A DNA stretch of 34,832 nt from Kitasatospora phosalacinea (GTDB lineage Bacteria > Actinomycetota > Actinomycetes > Streptomycetales > Streptomycetaceae), in contig NZ_JNYE01000086.1 in NCBI RefSeq assembly GCF_000717185.1, forward strand, positions 1 to 34,832. The letters are read 5' to 3'. The position numbers and the translations under genes are program-made. Below, one piece after another: positions 1 to 8,009 of the stretch (positions within the stretch are counted from its first letter, which is position 1; each line of letters opens with the position of its first letter). Under the pieces are notes generated by a model, which saw nothing but the letters and a program-made list of their open reading frames with translations, was not told the DNA's origin and did no database searches.

Positions 1-37
1 CCCCCCACCCCCAGCCCCGCGCAGCGGCATCCCCCGC

Positions 38-1123
38 CTACTCCCGCACCCCCCACCCCCGCTCCCGCAACCCCGCCGCCAACCCCCGCGCCATCGCCGG
101 AGCGACAGCGAGTTGCACGTGGCCGACCTGCTGCCCCGTCGAGTGCTCGATCGTCACGTCCTCGATGTTGACCCCGAGCGCGCCGACCTCGCCGAAGAGG
201 CGGCCGAGTTCGCCGGGCTGGTCGCCGAGGACGACGGTGACGGTCTCGTAGCGGGTGGGCGGTGCGCCGTGCTTGCCGGGGATGCGGGCCTGGCCGGTGT
301 TGCCGCGTCGCATGACGGCCTCGATGCCCGCCGCACCCTCCCGCCGGGTGCTCTCGTCCGCGGCCTGCAGGGCCCGCAGCGCGCTGACGGTCTCCGCGAG
401 GTCCGCCGCGAGGTCGTCGAGGACGTCGGCGACGACGCCCGCGTTCGCGGAGAGGATGTCGATCCACATCGCGGGGTTGGAGGCGGCGATGCGGGTGACG
501 TCGCGCACGCCCTGGCCGGAGAGCCGGACGGCGGTCTCCTCGGCGTGCTCCAGGCGGGCGGCGACGAGCGAGGAGAGCAGTTGCGGGGCGTGCGAGACGA
601 GGGCGACGGCCCGGTCGTGGTCGGCGGCGTCCATGACGATGGGCATGGCCCCGCACAGGGCGACGAGTTCGAGCGCGGCGTTGAGCGTCTCGGTGTCGGT
701 GTCGGCGGTGGGGGTGAGCACCCAGGGCCGGCCCTCGAAGAGGTCGGCGGTGGCGGCGAGCGGCCCGGAGCGTTCGCGTCCGGCCATCGGGTGGGAGCCG
801 ATGTAGTGGGCGGTGTCGAGCCCGAGGGCGGTGATCTCGCCGCGCGGTCCGGCCTTGACGCTGGCGACGTCGGTGTAGCAGCGGGCGAGGCCGCGCCGCT
901 GGCAGTCCGCGAGGACCTTGCCGACCAGGGCCGGGGGGACGGCGATGACGGCGAGGTCGACGGGGCCCTCGGCGGGTTCGGTGGTGCCCGCGCCGAGCGA
1001 GGCTGCGGTGCGGGCGGCGTCGGCGTCGGCGTCCTCGAGGTGGACGCTTATCCCGCGGCGGGTGAGGGCGAGCGCGGCGGAGGTGCCGATCAGTCCGGTG
1101 CCGATGACGGCGGCTGTGCGCAT
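38..1123 (-). CDS. tyrA: Prephenate dehydrogenase with C-terminal ACT domain
   Basis: Catalyses NAD(P)+-dependent oxidative decarboxylation of prephenate to 4-hydroxyphenylpyruvate in cytosolic tyrosine biosynthesis. The 361-residue product opens with the Rossmann motif GTGLIGTSAALAL (residues 8-20). It carries the family substrate-binding and catalytic stretch SHPMAGRERSG and a later SHAPQLLSS motif, and ends in an ACT domain (VTVVLGDQPGELGRLF, then GVNIEDV) expected to mediate feedback control by an aromatic amino acid. The ATG at 1123 places the dinucleotide-binding motif at the extreme N-terminus, as in the family; the open frame extends to 1540, but that part is unrelated low-complexity sequence. 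The stop is TAG at 38-40. It is divergent from the DUF4139 pair. In streptomycetes tyrA usually precedes cmk, which would lie outside the window. Identification is secure. Confidence 0.95.
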   Translation of the reverse strand: MRTAAVIGTGLIGTSAALALTRRGISVHLEDADADAARTAASLGAGTTEPAEGPVDLAVIAVPPALVGKVLADCQRRGLARCYTDVASVKAGPRGEITALGLDTAHYIGSHPMAGRERSGPLAATADLFEGRPWVLTPTADTDTETLNAALELVALCGAMPIVMDAADHDRAVALVSHAPQLLSSLVAARLEHAEETAVRLSGQGVRDVTRIAASNPAMWIDILSANAGVVADVLDDLAADLAETVSALRALQAADESTRREGAAGIEAVMRRGNTGQARIPGKHGAPPTRYETVTVVLGDQPGELGRLFGEVGALGVNIEDVTIEHSTGQQVGHVQLAVAPAMARGLAAGLRERGWGVRE

Positions 1124-1313
1124 GGCGGCTTCTCGTCTCCCGGGTGCGGTTCGCGTCTGCTGGGCCCATCCTCTCGTACGCGCGCTCCCCCGCGCACACC
1201 GCCCGGCTGCGCTGCGGGGCCGACGCGCAGCGGAAATCCGGGTGCGGTGACGGGGGTTGGGTGCAGACTGGGCGCCCGGGTCCGGGGAGCGGACCGGCGG
1301 CGAAGGGGGCCAG

Positions 1314-3365
1314 GTGGCGGGGCAGCGGGCGGTGTGGGAGTCGAGGTTGGACTCGGTGGTGGTGCACGCGGTGGGCGCGGTGTGCCGCCGCCGGGCGGCG
1401 GGCGTGCTCCCGGCGGACGGCCGGGTGCGGGTGGCGGGGCTGCCGCGGCTGGCCGGGGAGGGCTCGCTGCGGGTGCGGGTGCTGTCGGGTGCGGCGCAGG
1501 TCGCGGAGGCCCGGATGGGGTACCCGGCGCGGGTCCGCACGCCGGACGAACGCCCGTCCTGGGAGCGGGAGTTGACCGAGCTCCAGGCGGAGGTCGAGGT
1601 ACTGGAGGAGCGCCGGGAGCGGCTGGACGCGCGGATCGCCGAGGTGGTGGCGCTGCGCGCGGTGCCGCCGCAGCGGCGCCGGGAGGACGGGCACCGGCGG
1701 GCCCCGGCGGACGCGGTGCTGGCGCTGGCCGAGTTCGTGGACGCCCGGCTGGAGGCGCTGCAGGAGCGGGCGGTGGAGCTGGCCCAGGAGCTGCGGCTGG
1801 CGGAGCACGCCTTCGCGGTGGCGGCGGCCCGGGTGCGGGCCGGGTCGAACGCCGAGCGGCCGGGCGGGGTGGAGGCCGGGGCGTGCGCGGAGCTGACGGT
1901 GCGCGGCGAGGGCCCGGTGGAGCTGGAGGTGGAGTACGCGGTGCCGGGCGCGGTGTGGGTGCCGACGTACCAGTTGGCGCACCGCCGGGGCGAGCGTTCG
2001 GCGCGGCTGGTGCTGCGGGCGTCGGTGGCGCAGCGGACGGGCGAGGACTGGTCGGGGGTGCGGCTGGCGCTGTCGACGGCGAGCCTGGTGGGCTCCGGCG
2101 GGCTGCCGGAGCTGGCGTCGCTGCGGATCGGCCGCCGCCAGGCGGTGCCCGCGCCGTCGGGGTGGCGGGCGCAGCCGGCGGGCCTGGCGGGGCTGTTCGA
2201 CGGTTGGGAGGACGCGCAGCGGTCGAAACCGGCGGCGCCGCCGCTGCCCGCGGCGGCGTCCGCGGGCCCGGCGAAGCCGGTCGCGCGGGCGGCCCGTCCG
2301 GGCGGTGCCCGTCCAGCGGGCGGGGCGGGCGGCGCGCCGGGTGCGCCGTTCGTGCCGCAGGCCCCGCCGTTGCTCGGGGCGCCCGCCCCGGCGCCGATGC
2401 CGGGGGCGCCCGCGGCCGCTCCGCCGCCCCCGCCGCCGGGCCCGGTGCCGCCGGGTGCGGCGTACGGTTCGGCCGCGCCGCGCAGCGCGGCGTTCGCCCC
2501 GTCGGCGGAGGCCGCGCCGCCGCCCCCGTTGCCGCCGGACCCGCGTCCGTCGGCCGACCAGTTGGACTACGCGGCGCTGGTGCTGGCGGGCCCGGAGCAG
2601 GAGCCGCGGCGCCGGGGCCGGCTGTTCCCGGAGGCGTCGCCGTCCCGTCCGGGCGGTGCGCTGCGCGGGGCGGAGGAGGTGGGCCGGTTGCCGCTGCCGC
2701 GGTTCGGCTCGTGGCCGCGGGCGTCCGCGGGCTCGTTCGACCACCGTTTCGACGCGCAGGCGCCCGCGCACGTGCCCTCGGACGGGGTGTGGCACACGGT
2801 GGCGGTGGCGGAGCTGCCGGTGGGGGTGCGCACGAGCTACGTGTGCGTGCCGTCGGTGGAGGAGGCGGTGTACGCGGTGCTGGAGGTGTCGAACGCGACG
2901 GCGCACGCGCTGCTGGCCGGTCCGGTGGAGGTGTCGGTGGACGGTGACTTCCTGCTGACGGCGGGGCTGCCGACGCTGGCGCCGGGCGGAGTGCGGGAGT
3001 TGGGCCTGGGCCGGGCGGAGGAGCTGCGGGTGGCGCGGCACGCCGAGGTGCGGGAGTCGACGTCGGGGGTGCTGAACTCGACGACGGTGCTGGACCACGC
3101 AGTGCGGATCGAGCTGGTGAACCGGCTGCCGCACGAGGCGTCGGTGGAGGTCCGCGAGCGGGTCCCGGTGCCGGGCGACGCGGAGGTGCGGATCGAGGAG
3201 CGGCCGGGCTGGTCGCCGCCCGCGGAGCCGTCCGCGCAGGTGCCCTCCTCGGCGCGGCTGCGGCGGGTGGTGGTGCCGCCGGGTGGTTCGGTGGAGCTGA
3301 CGGGCGGTTACGTGGTCCGGATCCCGGCCGGCAAGGCCGTGGTCGGCGGGAATCGGAGGAGTTGA
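1314..3365 (+). CDS. DUF4140/DUF4139 (mucoidy-inhibitor MuiA-like) protein with proline-rich insert
   Basis: Product of 683 residues, function unknown. An N-terminal DUF4140-like beta region (about 10-78) is followed by a charged coiled coil (about 82-170, ELTELQAEVEVLEERR). The first part of the DUF4139 beta domain contains QRTGEDWSGVRLALSTA near residue 240. A low-complexity Pro/Ala/Gly segment (about 305-415, with runs such as APPPPPPGPVPP) interrupts the domain before its C-terminal half, which ends GGYVVRIPAG. I chose GTG at 1314 because it follows GAAGGGGG by about 6 bases; the frame also opens at TTG 1257. The stop TGA (3363-3365) lies two bases before the start of the paralogous downstream gene, so the two are probably co-translated. 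Codons end in G (gcg, ccg, ctg, gtg) far more than in neighbouring genes, which favour C. The domain assignment is by motif; function is not inferred. Confidence 0.85.
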   Translation: MAGQRAVWESRLDSVVVHAVGAVCRRRAAGVLPADGRVRVAGLPRLAGEGSLRVRVLSGAAQVAEARMGYPARVRTPDERPSWERELTELQAEVEVLEERRERLDARIAEVVALRAVPPQRRREDGHRRAPADAVLALAEFVDARLEALQERAVELAQELRLAEHAFAVAAARVRAGSNAERPGGVEAGACAELTVRGEGPVELEVEYAVPGAVWVPTYQLAHRRGERSARLVLRASVAQRTGEDWSGVRLALSTASLVGSGGLPELASLRIGRRQAVPAPSGWRAQPAGLAGLFDGWEDAQRSKPAAPPLPAAASAGPAKPVARAARPGGARPAGGAGGAPGAPFVPQAPPLLGAPAPAPMPGAPAAAPPPPPPGPVPPGAAYGSAAPRSAAFAPSAEAAPPPPLPPDPRPSADQLDYAALVLAGPEQEPRRRGRLFPEASPSRPGGALRGAEEVGRLPLPRFGSWPRASAGSFDHRFDAQAPAHVPSDGVWHTVAVAELPVGVRTSYVCVPSVEEAVYAVLEVSNATAHALLAGPVEVSVDGDFLLTAGLPTLAPGGVRELGLGRAEELRVARHAEVRESTSGVLNSTTVLDHAVRIELVNRLPHEASVEVRERVPVPGDAEVRIEERPGWSPPAEPSAQVPSSARLRRVVVPPGGSVELTGGYVVRIPAGKAVVGGNRRS

Positions 3366-3367
3366 AC

Positions 3368-4939
3368 GTGTACGAGGAGACTTTTCCCCTCCCGGTGACC
3401 GCGGTGACGTGCCTGGAGGACCGGGCGCAGCTGGAGCGGACGGCGCAGCTGGAGCTGTCGCCGGGCGTGCACCGGCTGCGGCTGGGCCCGGTGACGGCGC
3501 TGGCGGTGGACCGCACGCTGCACGCGGCGGTGCTGGACGGGGCGGGTGCGCCGACGGGCGCGGCGAAGGTGCTGGACGTGCGGCTGGTGCGGTCCTGGCA
3601 GCCGACGGCGCCGGGGCCGCCGGGGCCGGACGATTCGGAGCTGCGCCGCCGGGTGCACGGCCTGGAGCGCGAGCACCTGGCCGAGTCCGCCCGGCAGGAG
3701 CGGCTGCAGGCACGGCTGGCGCTGCTGGGCCAGCTGGCGGCGGACCTGCTGCGGGAGATCGGCGAGGGCGCGGGCTGCGGCGAGCTGGAGCAGGCCCGCT
3801 GGTCGCGCGAGCTGGACCGGGTGGACGCGGAGCGCGACGCGTGCGGCGAGCGGCTGCGGGCCTCGCGGCTGCGCTCGGCGGAGCTGGCGGCGGAGCTGGC
3901 GCGGGCCGAGGCGGCGCTGGACCTCGCGGAGCGGGAGCCGGCCGAACTGCTGGCGTTCGTGGAGCTGTCGGTGGAGTGCACCGAGCCGGGCCGGTTCCTG
4001 GCCCGGGTGGGCCACCTGACGGCGTGCGCGCTGTGGCGTCCGGCGTACCGGGCGGAGCTGGTGGGCGGCACGCTGCGGCTGGAGAGCGACGCGGTGGTGT
4101 GGCAGCGCACCGGCGAGGACTGGTCGGGGGTGCGGTTGACGCTGTCGACGGCGCGTTCGGCACTGGCGGGCGAGCCCCCGGCGCTGGTCGAGGACCGGCT
4201 GGTGCTGCGGGAGCGCTCGGCGCAGGAGAAGAAGACGGTGGAGGTGGAGCTGCGCGAGCAGGCGGTCTCCGACGTCGGCCCGCTGGAGCCGGGCCTGCCG
4301 GGCGTGGACGACGGCGGCGAGGTGCGGGTGCTGCGGGTGGACGGCCCGGTGTCGGTGGCCGCGGACGGCCGGGCGCACCGGGTGCCGGTGAGCGCGTTCG
4401 AGACGGCGGCGCGCAGCGAGTTCGCGGCGGCGCCGGAGCTGTCGGAGGCGGTCACGGAGGTGGTGTCCTTCCGCAACGCGGCGGGCCACGTCCTGCTGGC
4501 GGGCCCGGTCGACCTGGTGCGCGGTTCGGGCTACACCGGCCGGGGCGCGCTGGAGTTCGCGGCGGCGGGCGCCCCGGTGCGCCTGGCCTTCGGTTCCTCG
4601 GACGGGCTCCGGGTGGTCCGGGAGGCGGACGAGCGCCGCGAGGGCGCGGGCCTGGCCGGGCAGCGGACGCTGGTGACCCGCACGGTGCGCCTGCACCTGT
4701 CGCGCTTCTCCGCCCCGGGCGAGGACGCCGAGCGGGTCGTGACGGTCCGCGAGCGGATCCCGGTCTCGGAGGTGTCGGCGGTCCAGGTGCGGCTGCGCAA
4801 GGAGCACTGCTCGCCGCCGCCGGACGAGCTGGACGCGGACGGCATCGCCCGCTGGGAGGTCCCGCTGCCGCCGGGCGGCCGCCGGACGGTGACGCTGGTG
4901 TACGAGATCGCGGCGACGGCGAAGGTGGCGGGCCTTTGA
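3368..4939 (+). CDS. DUF4140/DUF4139 (MuiA-like) protein, second paralogue
   Basis: Product of 523 residues and a paralogue of the preceding gene. It shows the same order: DUF4140-like N-terminus (PLPVTAVTCLEDRAQLERTA), a central coiled coil (about 90-200, rich in Glu/Arg/Leu) and a DUF4139 domain with QRTGEDWSGVRLTLSTA near residue 245, identical in its core to the paralogue. It ends LVYEIAATAKVAGL, typical of the family. It lacks the proline-rich insert. The GTG at 3368 has a strong Shine-Dalgarno GGAGGAG (3355-3361) six bases upstream, which overlaps the end of the previous gene. An in-frame TTG at 3362 is too close to that site. The pair may form a hetero-oligomer through the coiled coils, but that is inference only. 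No signal peptide is visible, so a cytoplasmic location is likely. Confidence 0.85.
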   Translation: MYEETFPLPVTAVTCLEDRAQLERTAQLELSPGVHRLRLGPVTALAVDRTLHAAVLDGAGAPTGAAKVLDVRLVRSWQPTAPGPPGPDDSELRRRVHGLEREHLAESARQERLQARLALLGQLAADLLREIGEGAGCGELEQARWSRELDRVDAERDACGERLRASRLRSAELAAELARAEAALDLAEREPAELLAFVELSVECTEPGRFLARVGHLTACALWRPAYRAELVGGTLRLESDAVVWQRTGEDWSGVRLTLSTARSALAGEPPALVEDRLVLRERSAQEKKTVEVELREQAVSDVGPLEPGLPGVDDGGEVRVLRVDGPVSVAADGRAHRVPVSAFETAARSEFAAAPELSEAVTEVVSFRNAAGHVLLAGPVDLVRGSGYTGRGALEFAAAGAPVRLAFGSSDGLRVVREADERREGAGLAGQRTLVTRTVRLHLSRFSAPGEDAERVVTVRERIPVSEVSAVQVRLRKEHCSPPPDELDADGIARWEVPLPPGGRRTVTLVYEIAATAKVAGL

Positions 4940-4988
4940 GCCGCGCCCTTGGCCCTGCGTCCCGGCCCGAGGGGGGTACAAAAGACCC

Positions 4989-5351
4989 ATGATCTACCAT
5001 CTCGCCCCGCTGGACGACTGGCTGCGCGACCCGGGCCGGCCGTACACCGCCGCGTCCCTGCTGACCGAGGGCTTCCTGCACTGCTCGCCGGACGAGCCGA
5101 CGGCGCTGGCGGTGGCCAACCTGTTCTTCCGCGACGCGCCGGAGCCGCTGATGGCGCTGCTGATCGAGGAGCGGCTGGTCGAGCCGATGGTGAAGTGGGA
5201 GGCGGCCACCGGCGGGCCGCCTCCGGGCGCCACCGAGGGGGCGCTGTTCCCGCACATCTACGGGCGGCTGAACCGGACGGCCGTGCTGGGCCTGGAGAAG
5301 CTGGAACGCGGCCCGGACGGGCGCTGGGCGACCCTGCGCCCCTGGAGCTGA
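4989..5351 (+). CDS. DUF952 domain protein
   Basis: A 120-residue cytosolic protein matching the DUF952 family in length and motifs. It begins MIYHLAPLDDW, followed by the characteristic GFLHCS (about 34-39), the LFFRDAPEPLMALLI strand region and a late FPHIYGRL motif near residue 87. DUF952 proteins have a compact alpha/beta fold resembling mono-ADP-ribosyltransferase-like domains; no activity is established. The ATG at 4989 is the only sensible start. A G-rich stretch about 12 bases upstream is a weak ribosome site. It lies 49 bases after the DUF4139 pair on the same strand and may be the last gene of that operon. It converges on the LuxR-type regulator, with about 150 bases of very GC-rich, hairpin-prone DNA between them. 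Confidence 0.85.
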   Translation: MIYHLAPLDDWLRDPGRPYTAASLLTEGFLHCSPDEPTALAVANLFFRDAPEPLMALLIEERLVEPMVKWEAATGGPPPGATEGALFPHIYGRLNRTAVLGLEKLERGPDGRWATLRPWS

Positions 5352-5405
5352 CCCGCGGGGCCCCAGAGCCCCGCCCCGCCCCGCCGGGGCCGCGGGCTCC
5401 GCCCC
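5352..5405. terminator. GC-rich hairpin between convergent genes
   Basis: The interval after the DUF952 stop contains CCCGCGGGGCCCC followed about 20 bases later by GGGGCCGCGGG, which can pair with a two-base bulge. There is no T-tract. It is placed between two converging genes, so a termination role is plausible but unproven; coordinates are approximate. Confidence 0.35.
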
Positions 5406-5499
5406 CGGCACCACCCGGCTGCGCCGCGTGCCCACCGGCACGTCCTCCCCGTCCGCCCCCGTCCGCGCCCGCCCGTCCCCGGCCCGCGGGGCGGTGGGC

Positions 5500-6477
5500 T
5501 CAGAGCCAGCCGCGCTCGCGGGCGGCCATGCCGGCCTGGAAGCGGGTGGTGGCGCCGAGTTCGCGCATCAGGCCCTGCAGGCGGCGCTGGGTGGTGCGGG
5601 CGCTCCAGCCGAGCGAGCGGGCGATCGACTCGTCGGTGAGCCCGGCGGCGAGCAGGCCGAGCAGTTTGAGGTGGTCGGCGTCCGGCCCGGGGCCCTCGCC
5701 GTCGCCGAGGACGGTCTGCAGCGGCACGGCGCGCTCCCACTCGGCCTCGAACAGCGCGTCCAGGGCCTGCAGCAGCGCGGAGGGGTGGATCACGTAGGCG
5801 GCGTCCAGGACGCTGTCGCCGACGCTGATCGGGATGATCGCCATCTTGTCGTCGGCCATCATCATCTTCATCGGCAGCACCGGGCGGACCCGGGCCTCCT
5901 CGCCGTCCTCGACGCCGGTGAGGATCTCCTGCTCCAGCCGCCCGGGCCAGGCGATCGCCTCCTTGTCGAAGACGGTGCGGATCCGCACCCCGGACTTGAG
6001 CTTGGCCCGCTGCCGGGGCTGCTCGACCGTGGGGTCCTGCACGTAGGGCGGGCAGTCGAAGCCGCGGATCTGGTACTGGCTGGACTCGATCAGGTGCTCC
6101 AGCCGCTGGGCGATGGCCTCGCCGCCGGTGAGCACCTCGACCGAGTGCGCCGGGTCGGTGTACCGGGAGGCCTCGCGGAAGGCGTCCATCAGCCGGTGCA
6201 TCTCGGCGCGGGCGGAGCGCAGTTCGGCCTCGCGATGGCCGATCAGGGTGCCGATGGCGACGTCGGGGGCGACCGACAGGTAGCGCTCCCGGTCGACCGG
6301 GGCGCGGGTGGCCATGCCCTGCTCGGCGAGCCGGTCCAGGGCCTCGCGGCACTGCTCCAGGGTCAGTCCGCAGTGCTCCGCCAGTTCCTCGGCGGTGGAC
6401 TGCGGCGCGACGACCAGCGCGGCGTACACCTGGCCGTCGGTCAGGCCGAGGCCCAGCACGGTGAATGCGTCCAGCAT
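5500..6477 (-). CDS. TrmB-like/LuxR-type transcriptional regulator
   Basis: Product of 325 residues. The N-terminus (about 5-70, LTDGQVYAALVVAPQSTAEELAEHCGL) reads as a TrmB-like winged helix. The middle (about 100-240) is a probable ligand or dimerisation domain containing SVEVLTGGEAIAQRLEHLI and VRIRTVFDKEAI. The C-terminus (about 265-325) is a LuxR-type HTH (LLGLLAAGLTDESIARSLGWSARTTQRRL). This two-HTH architecture is common among Streptomyces regulators near secondary-metabolism or stress genes; no target is evident here. ATG at 6477 follows GGGGGAAGGA at about 9 bases. The frame is open to 6609, but the upstream part is not protein-like. It is divergent from no gene and lies downstream of the rluB terminator. 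Autoregulation is suggested by a dyad 76 bases upstream. Confidence 0.88.
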   Translation of the reverse strand: MLDAFTVLGLGLTDGQVYAALVVAPQSTAEELAEHCGLTLEQCREALDRLAEQGMATRAPVDRERYLSVAPDVAIGTLIGHREAELRSARAEMHRLMDAFREASRYTDPAHSVEVLTGGEAIAQRLEHLIESSQYQIRGFDCPPYVQDPTVEQPRQRAKLKSGVRIRTVFDKEAIAWPGRLEQEILTGVEDGEEARVRPVLPMKMMMADDKMAIIPISVGDSVLDAAYVIHPSALLQALDALFEAEWERAVPLQTVLGDGEGPGPDADHLKLLGLLAAGLTDESIARSLGWSARTTQRRLQGLMRELGATTRFQAGMAARERGWL

Positions 6478-6552
6478 GGTGGTGGTTCCTTCCCCCGCCG
6501 CCCTGTGGCCTGACGCGGTGGCGCACTTCCGCCACGCGCCGGGGCGAACTTC

Positions 6553-6589
6553 GGTGGCAATCTTCTGCCACCGGGCGGAACGATAGCAA
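6553..6589 (-). promoter_or_regulatory. Candidate promoter and operator dyad of the LuxR-type regulator
   Basis: A perfect 7-base dyad GGTGGCA-N6-TGCCACC occupies 6553-6572. On the minus strand TTGCTA (6584-6589) and GAAGAT (6560-6565) are spaced by 18 bases. The proposed -10 is therefore the loop of the dyad, an arrangement expected for a repressor or autoregulatory site. The -10 is poor, so the promoter call is tentative. Confidence 0.35.
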
Positions 6590-6644
6590 GGCCGTGCGGT
6601 GCGCCTCACAGGTCAAGAGCGGGCAAAGACCCTCCGCACACGCA

Positions 6645-6684
6645 CCGGAGCCCGTCCGCCGGACGTGCGGCGGACGGGCTCCGG
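6645..6684 (-). terminator. Terminator after rluB
   Basis: A perfect 17-base inverted repeat (6645-6661 with 6668-6684) closes a 6-base loop 11 bases beyond the rluB stop. There is no clear U-tract, as is usual in high-GC actinomycetes. It ends the parA-scpAB-rluB operon. Confidence 0.8.
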
Positions 6685-6695
6685 GGGGGCGGCTG

Positions 6696-8009
6696 CTACA
6701 GGCCGACCTCGCGCATCAGGGTGCCGACCTCAGGGTTGGTCAGGCGGCGCAGCCAGCCCGACTTCTGGTCGCCCAGCGAGATCGGGCCGAACGCGGTGCG
6801 CACCAGCCTCTCGACCGGGAAGCCGACCTCGGCCAGCAGGCGGCGCACGATGTGCTTGCGGCCCTCGTGCAGGGTCACCTCGACCAGGTAGTTCTTGCCG
6901 AGGTTGGAGATGACCTTGAAGCTGTCGGCGCGGGCCCAGCCGTCCTCCAGCTCGACGCCCTTGGCGAGGGTCCTGCCGAGGTCGCGCGGCAGCGGGCCCT
7001 GGATCGCGGCCAGGTAGGTCTTGGTGACGCCGTACTTGGGGTGGGTGAGGCGGTGGGCCAGCTCGCCGTGGTTGGTGAGCAGGATCAGGCCCTCGGTCTC
7101 GGTGTCCAGGCGGCCGACGTGGAACAGCCGGGTCTCCCGGTTGGTCACGTAGTCGCCCAGGCACTGCCGCCCCTCGGGGTCCTCCATGGTGGAGACCACG
7201 CCGGCCGGCTTGTTCAGCGCGAAGAACAGGTACGACTGGGTGGCGACGGTCAGGCCGTCCACCTTGATCTCGTCGTTCATCGGGTCGACCCGGCGGCCCT
7301 GCTCCAGCACGGTCTCGCCGTTGACGTCGACGCGGCCCTGCGCGATCAGCTCCTCGCAGGCCCGGCGGCTGCCCATGCCGGCCCGCGCCAGCACCTTCTG
7401 CAGGCGCTCGCCGTCCTCGCCGACCTCCTTGCCGGGGCCCTCGTGCCGGGCCAGCACCCGGTCCTCGATCCGGCCCTGCAGCTCCCGGGAGCGCTGCGGC
7501 TGGCGCCGCGGGTCGCCGGGCGCGCCCTGCCCCTCCCGCCGCGGCCGGGGCGCCGCCCCGGGCTTGCGGGAGTCGAACGCCCCGCGCCCGGGCGTCGCGT
7601 TCGGCCCGCCGCCGTACTCGGGCCGGTCGTACCTGCGCTCCTCCGGACGCGGCTGCCGCCGCTCCTCGCGCCGCTCGCCGCCGCGCCCGTACGAACCCGA
7701 GCCCGAGCCGGAGCCCGACCCGCCGCGGCCGTACGAGCCCGAGCCGGAGCCCGACCCGCCGCGGCCGGAGCCGCCACCGTACGAGGAGCCGGAGCCGCCG
7801 CGGCCGCCCTGCCCGCCGCCGTACGAGGAGCCCGACCCGCCGCGCGAGGACTGCCCGCCGCGGCCGCCCTGGCCGCCGCCCTGGCCGCCGCTGCCGTAGG
7901 ACGACGATCCGCCCCGGCCCCCGCCCTGCTGGCCGCCTCGGCCGCCCTGCCCGCCCCGGCCCTGGCCGCCGCTGTTCCTGCCGTTGCCACCGTTGCCACT
8001 GCTACGCAT
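6696..8009 (-). CDS. rluB: 23S rRNA pseudouridine synthase, RluB/RsuA family, with Gly/Ser/Arg-rich N-terminal region
   Basis: Converts a specific uridine of 23S rRNA to pseudouridine (family role). The 437-residue product has an S4 RNA-binding domain from about residue 200 (ERLQKVLARAGMGSRRACEELI). The RsuA-type catalytic domain follows, with the family motif GRLDTETEGLILLTNHGEL near 300 (catalytic Asp in RLD) and HEGRKHIVRRLL. About 195 N-terminal residues are low-complexity Gly/Ser/Arg/Tyr repeats (units such as GGSGSSYGGG and GSYGRGG), then an Arg/Pro/Glu-rich stretch; the catalytic core alone is the usual 240 residues. ATG at 8009 overlaps the scpB stop (TGATG), so translation is probably coupled. 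It is the last gene of the operon, as in mycobacterial parA-scpA-scpB-rluB. The target uridine cannot be read from sequence. Confidence 0.92.
   Translation of the reverse strand: MRSSGNGGNGRNSGGQGRGGQGGRGGQQGGGRGGSSSYGSGGQGGGQGGRGGQSSRGGSGSSYGGGQGGRGGSGSSYGGGSGRGGSGSGSGSYGRGGSGSGSGSGSYGRGGERREERRQPRPEERRYDRPEYGGGPNATPGRGAFDSRKPGAAPRPRREGQGAPGDPRRQPQRSRELQGRIEDRVLARHEGPGKEVGEDGERLQKVLARAGMGSRRACEELIAQGRVDVNGETVLEQGRRVDPMNDEIKVDGLTVATQSYLFFALNKPAGVVSTMEDPEGRQCLGDYVTNRETRLFHVGRLDTETEGLILLTNHGELAHRLTHPKYGVTKTYLAAIQGPLPRDLGRTLAKGVELEDGWARADSFKVISNLGKNYLVEVTLHEGRKHIVRRLLAEVGFPVERLVRTAFGPISLGDQKSGWLRRLTNPEVGTLMREVGL

Noticed and set aside
1090..4476. 1128-codon open frame on the minus strand opposite the DUF4139 pair
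   Set aside because: It is antisense to two well-supported genes and its translation is Ser/Arg/Pro-rich without any domain. G-ending codons on the sense strand suppress stops on the other strand.
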